NCBI GenBank assembly: GCA_029532415.1
Contig: JAQOTA010000057.1
Coordinates: 1 to 64,000, forward strand
Length of the DNA stretch: 64,000 nt
Source: Marasmius tenuissimus
Lineage: Eukaryota; Basidiomycota; Agaricomycetes; Agaricales; Marasmiaceae
Direction: 5' to 3'
This document shows positions 57,101 through 64,000 of the stretch, piece after piece (within the stretch, counting starts at the first letter, position 1; each line of letters starts with the position of its first letter). Below the pieces are notes generated by a model. That model searched no databases, was not told the origin of the DNA, and was given only the letters and a program-made list of their open reading frames with translations. The translations under genes were made by a program, and so were the position numbers.

Positions 57101-59460
57101 TCCTCAGGTATTTGCTATCTGACTTGGTACTAGTCCGATGTGGATGACAGAGTGCGTATACCGGCTCTGGAAACGAGGAACTCAGACTAGGGCGAACGGG
57201 ATATTCGTGAAACTGACCGCGTCCACCTAATAAAAAAAATCATCGATGTACGCGGCAATTGAGCTCTATCGGCCGAGTTTTGGCTCAGTTCGACGCCCTG
57301 ATATGCTACGAACAGCGTAGAACTTCACTGGCCTTGAAGTGCAATGGTATCTAATTTTGACTCAGAAATCGGCGTCAATATTTCGCTACCACAAAGAGGG
57401 TCAGATTGGGATTCGGATGAGTCACATAAGTTGGAGCTGACCTTGATAAGCTCTTTGACGCAGGCTCTAGCCGTCCACAGTATGGAGGAGTGATACTCGA
57501 GATGCCGAGCATCGCATTAGAATCAAACGTTTGAAGGCATGAATATTGCCGCGTGAGACATTTGCATGAGCGGTTTTGTACCGGAGAGGCAAGGCGTTAA
57601 ATGTTCAATGCCCTGTAGGTAGTTTTTAGACTCACATTAGAGCTGCAAATGAATCAGACTTGTTGATCCGTTCATCATGCGTTCCATGATTCAGAGCCTA
57701 TCGAGGTAGGCCAGCTTCCATTCCTCTCTCTCGATATGACCGAAGTCGGCATCCGTCGCCTCAACAACCCGCGGGTTGCGAAGGGAAGAGCTCAGAAACT
57801 GGTATGGAGATAACGTGTACTGAATTTTGATAAGACGACAAGGGTGAGCGTGTGGTGAGACGAATATACACTGACCGCACATCCTCGGAAGCTGCGAGTT
57901 GGACGTATAAGACCATCAATATGCACGGCAAGTGAGTTATATCGGCCCAAAATGCAGCTCTTTGGGTAGCTCCATTAGACGCCCTGAAAGCTAACTTTGC
58001 GTGCCTCGAAGTGCAACGGTATCTGATTTTGACTCGGGAATTGGCCATGAGATTTCGCTGCTGAAAGCATCAGACACAGATTAGGATGGTTTAAATAACC
58101 TGAAGCTGACCGTGCTGAGCTCTTTGACGTGAGCTCTAGCTGTCTATGGTATAGAGGAGTGATACTCGGGTTGCCGAGCGTCTTGTGGGAATCAAACATT
58201 TACTACCTCGAGAGACATTTGCCTGAGCGATTCGGTACCGGAGAGGCAAGGTGTGTAATATTGAATGCCCTGTAGGTAGTATATCGACTCACAGTAGAGC
58301 TGCAAATGCATCAGACTTATCAATGTGTTCATCATGCGCAGAACCTATCGAGGCAGGCCAATTTCCGTTCCTCTCCCTCGATATGACCGAAGCTGGCATC
58401 CGTCACCTCGACAACCCGCGGGTTGCGAAGGGAGGAACTCAGATACCGGTGTTGAATTGAAGTGTCCTGAGCCTTGAGAAGATGACGAGGGCAATCTTGT
58501 GGTGGCTCATGGACATCTATATGGCGAATATACACTGACCCAGTGTTGCACGGGTCAGGTCAGAAGCTTGACCCGACCCCGGGGTCAAAGGGTCGGGTCA
58601 AGTCAAGGTCAAGCCCTCTTGACCTTTCGGGGTAGTTTTCGGGGGTCAAGTACCAAAAATGGCAAGGACCCACGGCTACTGGAGGTGCGATTCCTCCGTG
58701 AAATATGCTGTCAATCGCTACCAACTTCACTTCAGCCTTTCATAGACAGCCCATACGGTGGGGAGCTGAAGAGTTCAGATGGAAGTCCTCATTTGAAGCA
58801 TGTAATGCCAATCAGAACCTCGAGTTCTGTAGGGATGTACACGGAAGGAGTGGCAATTGGGTCACTTGAGCGTACGGATTTGCTGAAACCTTCAAAATAG
58901 AGCAAAGTTGACCTTCCCTTTCTGCCAGTAGTATTTCGACCTTGACCCCTGGGAGAAGGGGGGTCAAGTCAAGTCAAGTAAGCATCAAAAATTTCTTGAC
59001 CTTGACCTTGGGGTCTGACCTGGGGTCAGTGCAACACTGACACTGACCAGACATTCCCGGAAACTGCCATTTGGACGTATAACAACCCCAGCCGCAACTC
59101 GACTCCGAAATGAGGGCCGGAGCAACATCATTGTGAGCACTTCTGTACCGCGTAGGCAAAGCACAGGTCGTATATCGACCTACGATACAGAGCTGCAAAC
59201 GCATCAGTTGTCTACTCGCCTGTGACTTTGGGGTGAATTCACCTCGTAGGCGCCGTGCGCTCTTGATGCGTTCAGAACCAGAACATATTGAGGAAACCAG
59301 GTCAGTTTACGCCTACCCCCCTCAATTTGGTTGGCATTGGGTCTGTTGCCTCCAGTTTCCGTGGGTTATGAGCCACAGAAAACCCGAAAATGGGTATGGC
59401 AAAAGGCCATCCTGAACATCTGAAGATTGAACTGAAGTGGCGAGTCATGAACGTCTAGAC
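57100..59460. repeat. Degenerate tandem duplication, three units of about 0.65 kb
   Basis: Units near 57127-57870, 57870-58530 and 59040-59460 (third truncated, second followed by an inserted MITE) share AACCCGCGGGTTGCGAAGGG, CCGGAGAGGCAAGG, GCCCTGTAGGTAGT and AGAGCTGCAAATG. On the minus strand the shared part reads SSLRNPRVVE(A/V)TDA(D/S)FGHIE, kept in frame between units 1 and 2. A gene fragment may therefore underlie the repeat. A relative lies at 32330-33010. I do not recognise a product. Confidence 0.55.
58540..59039. mobile_element. 500-bp MITE with CAGTGTTGCAC ends
   Basis: Inverted ends CAGTGTTGCAC/GTGCAACACTG are flanked by ACACTGACC on both sides (58531-58539 and 59040-59048). The first tandem unit has the uninterrupted site near 57868 (ATACACTGACCGCAC), confirming the insertion. 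Subterminal DNA repeats GGTCAAG/CTTGACC many times. hAT-like by its ends; nine duplicated bases may be eight plus one by chance. Confidence 0.82.
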
Positions 59461-59729
59461 AGCAAATATAAGCCGACAGCGCATTTTCGAGGAGCTGGAA
59501 CTGGGGAACGTGGTAGGCATGAGCGGTGTCTCTGGCCGCATCGTGGCTACAAGCCCACTCGGACGGCGAGTTTTCCACTTGTAACATTAGGTTGGAGCGG
59601 GAAAGGCGAGTAGAGGGGTGCGGGAACTTGAAAAGACAACCATTCATTCGAAGTCTTCTGCCTAGAGAGTGCACACTTAGGATCCAGGTGAGCCGAAGGA
59701 GAGCAGATGATATATCTTAAAACTCACGA

Positions 59730-61690
59730 AAACTGCTGGGAGTGAGAAGGATTATACGCCGCCGCGAGTAATTCTCAGTTCCAAGATTGGAATGGCAGTA
59801 TTATGGATGATTTCACAGCAGTTTCTGTGGGCCTCGAGTCCACCAAACGGAACTGTCCAAAGTTTCTTTGTCAAATCCAACCCAACCTCCGTTTTCACGG
59901 CCCACATTCCTCGACACAGCTCTGAGTTCCCTCCTATTTCCACCTAGCTGTGCAAATTACGCTGCTGAGATGGCTATAGCGGCTTGTTATGGGCTCCGAT
60001 GGATGTATGAGTGCCATTTCCATCTCAACCCAGCGGAAAGGACAATATCTCAATCTTGAGGATACGGTTGTGATGGTTGCTGAATCTCCGACTTTCTGCA
60101 ACGCACGGCTCCAAGAATTGAGATACAAAGTTCGAATGGAGAGAGACAGTCTCCGTATACGACCCACGAGAATGAAGTCCAAGGTAGAAATTGTAGGGAG
60201 ATCATGAAGGTCGGGTCCAAGATCACGGTGAGAGCTCCGGGCCGCACGTCCAAACTCTGTCCATGACAGCCATGACTATCAAACCACCTCATCTCTCATT
60301 TTTCTTCAGATCCTCTGGCATCGTTCATGACACCTCAAGACCGCTGACAAGGTACACATTGAGTTAGAACGAAGGAAATATTCCAGATATGCACATTATT
60401 TGGGCAAAATTTTGACGACTCTTTTACCATCTACAGTCTATTTGCATGCCTGAAAGGCCTTGGCCAAAGCAACTAAGACGACGAATGGATGGATAGGAAG
60501 GATGGGTAGACTGGAACTTATGCGGACGGATGAAGCTTGGAAGGTGCGACATTTTTGTCGTCGTACCATGAAGAATTTCTCTAAATTATCTATCCTGAAG
60601 CCACGGCTGTACCCATAGGACTCAAGGCCATTTTTTTGGTCGTTTCTCTGCCGCTAGATTCACATCAACCTCGTTCACCACCAAACAGCCCTCGGAGTCA
60701 ATGTTTTCAACCCTTCGGAACGGAGACAATAGAAGGTGCTCGGTCGGTAAAAGGGTTTTTCAGCAACTATACGTATGGGTCTCTGACGCTCAAAATCATT
60801 ATACCTACTCAAAATGGAAGTTTCCCTGCGTCGAGAAGCTGGAGCTCAATTAAAGCTTGCTGAATGAGAGAGAAGGTTAGGAATAGCAGTATTTGGATGG
60901 AGGGTACGTCTACTTTACTATCATTGTCGTTGAGTCTTGCTATTAACAACACGCTCTATAGACGTGTCCGTACTCTCGTGTCCTCGACCAGAGCTACGAG
61001 ATGCTTGCTATCCAGGGGAAGATACTATGGGAGCGATGGATTCGCGCAATAAGTAAAAGAGGTGTCTTTACATCATTGTCATTGGGATGGCATGGCCTCA
61101 CTGACTGGGCTCGTTTTGGCTGTTAGACTGGATTCCATTCGTGCAGGTTCCGTGTTTCACCAAGCTGCTTTTTCTGCCAGCTATGACGAACGCGCTTGTA
61201 CGACCCCCAGATGTTGTGAATGCGGTCGCAGCAATATCTTGGTCACCGACCGACTCTGGCAAAACACTCTTATCTCGTCACGGTTCTCAATCAAGCACGG
61301 TCTGCATGGATGTGGGATAACAAAAGAGGTGAGTCGTTCATGGTTATCAATTACTTCGGCTGAAAGCTGATTGATCTACTTCATAGAACAAGGATGTCAG
61401 GCTATCGTACATGACGCACAGCACAGGGCGCGGCTGTTGGTAGTACACACTCTTAGAGGTCGTGTTGCACCTCGTAAATTCGGAAGAAAGATTATAAATT
61501 GTATACCTAAAATCTACCTATATCACAACACTCGTAACCAGGACATCTCTTGCAGCGGTTGAAATAAGTGACAGCTCAAAAATTAACCCGGTCCAATTCC
61601 ATGTAAACACGACTATAGACTAAGACAAGCATGAGCTGTGATAATGGCAGTTTTGCGAAGTGAATTCTGACATTACCTTCGAATGGAAGC
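59730..61690. repeat. Duplicated flank block, copy c, uninterrupted
   Basis: This is the only one of the three blocks without an insertion. It supplies the empty sites for the hAT element at 16804 and the palindrome at 34262. It adjoins copy 6 as the other blocks adjoin copies 3 and 5. Possible old coding pieces: a minus-strand M(A/V)…DRVW start near 60270 and plus-strand fragments near 60636-60860. None is intact by my reading. Confidence 0.6.
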
Positions 61691-63741
61691 TTAGTCAACG
61701 TCTGCAATGTCCGGGTCAAGAGTTTGCGGGGTGGTATTGGGGTTCCCCAAAACTTTAGACGGGGGAGGCAAGAATATGGGGGACCAGAAACTGGGTTGGC
61801 GAGTGCCAGAGGTTGTGGAGTGTGAGGGATTTTGAGTTGGGTGAGATGTAATGGGATCTTCACGTGCTGAGATGTTTGCTATCAAGGGCGAGGCTCCAAC
61901 GTCGAGGGATGGCTCTGCCAACGAAATCAGGGAAGTTTAGACGACAGCAAAGGGAAGGAATAGGTAAAACGAGCCTTGGTTGACCTGTGCAAACCGATCT
62001 GAGTCGCTCAGAGGTAGGTAGATGTTTTCGTCAAATCCGAGAAATTGAGCAAAGTCGGTGGTGGACGGGTCAAACCCTCGAAGGAGTTGATATTGGCGTA
62101 GGCAGCGGTAAGCTTCATTGGACCAAGAGCATGAGTAGAAGTGTTGAAGGAAGTAGAGCTCTGTTGGAAGGCCAAAGTCGTGGCAGAGGGTGTCCGAGAG
62201 CGAAGAGTGGCCGTCTTCATCGAAAGACCAGAAATGAACGGAAGAGGTGTCGCCATAGTCAAGGTCAAGAGGAGGTGGTCGGACAAAGAGGTAGATTGGT
62301 TGTTGGGATTGTCGATGGGCTTTAGAGTATGAAAGGTCACCTTCCAACGAGGCTCGAGGGTAGCTAAGCTCTGAGAGATGTTAGTAGGTGGAAGGGGAGT
62401 GGAAAACAACAACGCACTGTAAACACGTAGATCCTCGTCCAAAGAAATTCCATGAGCACTGAAAACACTCCAGGCCTGCGCCATCCACGCCCACTTTGCA
62501 TCCCAATTCCACCCCAACAAAACACGGCCTCCACCAGCAAGTGTGAATCTACTCGAGATGTTAGATGAAAGAAGTGGATGTTTTTTTGAGCCCACCTTGT
62601 CATCCCATTTATCAAGACTTTTCGACCCGAAAGAGTATCCTTGTAGCTCCTCCAGGCATTGTTTGCGACGGCGATGGGGGTGTTTGTCAACGTCGAAACG
62701 ACCGTCGGCCGAAGTACTCCTTCAGGCACGCTAACCCGGGCACCCGAAGAAACGACTCCACAGACGACAACGTCATCGATTGCTTTCGATTTGAGGCTCG
62801 CCAAAAAGCGCAACAGAACGTCTTTTTGGACGAGCTCTGCGGTCAAGGGCAGCTCCGCATTGCCAAAATTCCAAATACTAAGATTAAGGTCTGGCCCCGA
62901 TGGACCACGGCAAAACACTCCCCTCCCCGGATCCAACCACAATTCTTCTATCTCGCAACCCAATTGCCTCTGTAATCATTTCATTCAACTGTATCCGGAT
63001 ATTATACTGACTACTTACAAGCAGACTATTGAGATACACATTTCCGAGAATCCCTGCATTCACCTGCGCAGCCGGCACCAGCTCTGCAGAGAAAATCAGT
63101 GGAAATAGACCTATCACATGTAATAGGTCCGTACCATTGTGTAATAATACCGATGGGCTTGCTGACAAGTTGTAACCGTACATTTGAGGTACATTTGAGG
63201 TTCTAGAGCGACTTGAGCATCCACTCAATGGGAGAGGAGAGCTAATACGCACAGTTCGCTCATGAATATAGCAAGGTCCTTCTCGAACGCCTGGAGCAAG
63301 CTTTAGCCCTCATCAAACAAATAGCAAGTCAATTTCCGGCGTACCTCTTTTTCATCTGGGCCCGTGTATTCTACCAACGTAAAGATTCCGCCCGGGATGT
63401 CCACAAGTTCTGCCGTACAGATGAGCCTATCAGTTCGAACTCGACCCTCTTCACAAAATTGACATTGGCATCGAGCTTCGTCGTCCCGCAGGTACCGGCC
63501 TATGTGGATATTTCTCCGCCTGGAGATAGCACCCTGCTTCACGTAGAAATACTAGCAACTAATCAGACATAAATTTCTAGAGATAGCTCGAGCCACTTAC
63601 CTCGTCCAACTCGGTACGTTCCTTTTTCTCCGCTTGAATGATTGTCGTCGTATAGTTGATCTGATCTCCTTCAACGTGGCTGAAGCTCCCGCTCCCACTC
63701 GTAACTGTGGTCTTCTTCGCCTTTCGAAAGAAAGATATCAT
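61691..63741 (-). CDS. Copy 6 of the expanded family (type II), intact, function unknown
   Basis: ATG 63741 (MISFFRKAKKTTVTSGSGSF). Nine exons, about 550 codons, no stop. Order: GDQINYTTTIIQAEKK; AELVDIPGGIFTLVEYTGPD; AFEKDLAIFMSEL; VPQMYGYNLSASPSVLLHN; ELVPAAQVNAGILG; ELWLDPGRGVFCRGPSGP; LPLTAELVQKDVLLRFLASL; PTVVSTLTNTPIAVANNAW; AWMAQAWSVFSAHGISLDED; QPIYLFVRPPPLDL; SSVHFWSFDEDG; YQLLRGFDPSTTDFAQFLG; and the type II tail (EPSLDVGASPLIANISARED … TLDPDIADVD). Intron 8 has a GC donor (CAAG|gctcgt) and is phase 1, which is what the tail needs. The kinase-N-lobe-like layout of exons 2-4 is only a resemblance. Cytoplasmic or nuclear location is likely, as no signal peptide or membrane span is seen. 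Confidence 0.8.
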
Positions 63742-63894
63742 CGGACTTGTGAGTGGGCGGGTATGCCAGAGGGGGGAAGATGATGGTAGAAGATGGTGGT
63801 AGAAAGACAAGGCAAGAAACAGCCTAAGGGCAGCCCATATCCAGGCTGTGATCAGAACATCCGATGTCCACGCTGTCTTGTTCGACAGCAATCC

Positions 63895-63904
63895 CTCTTA
63901 TAGA
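63895..63904 (-). promoter_or_regulatory. TATA box of copy 6
   Basis: TCTATAAGAG on the minus strand, about 160 bases before ATG 63741, matching the position of the TTTAAAAGAG box of copy 4. Confidence 0.45.
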
Positions 63905-64000
63905 CCGTACACGCCCACACGGCACTCCAGAGCCCGGCCGAATGCTGTCCTTATCGATGTGATCCCAACTCCATAAAAGATGCAATTTGGGTCCCGATAA

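Noticed and set aside
1..64000. CRISPR arrays, bacterial operons, rRNA or tRNA genes
   Set aside because: No regularly spaced repeats, no ribosome-binding sites, and no cloverleaf that I could find by eye. A tRNAscan run would settle the tRNA question.

Overview
The window looks like nuclear DNA of a filamentous basidiomycete, most likely an Agaricomycete. Genes are cut by many 45-65 base introns with GT-AG or GC-AG ends. There is a chromodomain Ty3/gypsy retrotransposon, several hAT-type elements, and six copies of a gene family whose conserved words I recognise from uncharacterised Agaricomycete proteins. I cannot fix the order or species from sequence alone.

Layout. 1682-5567 holds a 17-exon subtilisin-like protease with a C-terminal membrane anchor. 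6745-8649 holds a seven-transmembrane receptor-like protein. From about 8.8 kb to the right end the window is accessory DNA. Its backbone is six paralogues of one gene family, all on the minus strand (8857-10812, 13192-15236, 20145-24916, 27795-29808, 38334-40387, 61691-63741). Two (13192-15236, 61691-63741) are fully open. The copy at 27795-29808 is open but has a chimeric 3' end. The other three carry stops, frameshifts or insertions. The copies fall into two subtypes by their last exons, and each subtype has its own duplicated flanking DNA. Transposons have landed in these duplicated blocks, and the paralogous blocks act as natural empty sites that define the insertions exactly.

Mobile elements defined by termini and target-site duplications: a 2.77-kb hAT element (16804-19575); a 2.70-kb TGTA...TACA element with its own spliced small-protein gene (20794-23497); a 380-bp TA-flanked inverted-repeat element (33061-33440); a 2.87-kb near-perfect palindrome with CACTG ends and a TAT duplication (34262-37135); a 6.78-kb Ty3/gypsy chromovirus with LTRs differing at one base (42478-49254); three 558-611 bp hAT-type MITEs (49505-50115, 51709-52266, 52730-53337), the last nested in a TA-flanked element (52396-53394); a 284-bp TA-flanked candidate (54606-54889); and a 500-bp CAGTG...CACTG element (58540-59039).

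The most informative system is the retrotransposon. It appears to be complete and recently active. The sequence shows a 12-base match between the predicted RNA 5' end and the primer-binding site (Tf1-type self-priming), a canonical -1 slippery heptamer followed by a predicted pseudoknot at the gag/pol junction, and an extra 195-codon ORF between pol and the 3' LTR. Second in interest is the giant palindrome, which has the hallmarks of a fold-back CACTA-type element.
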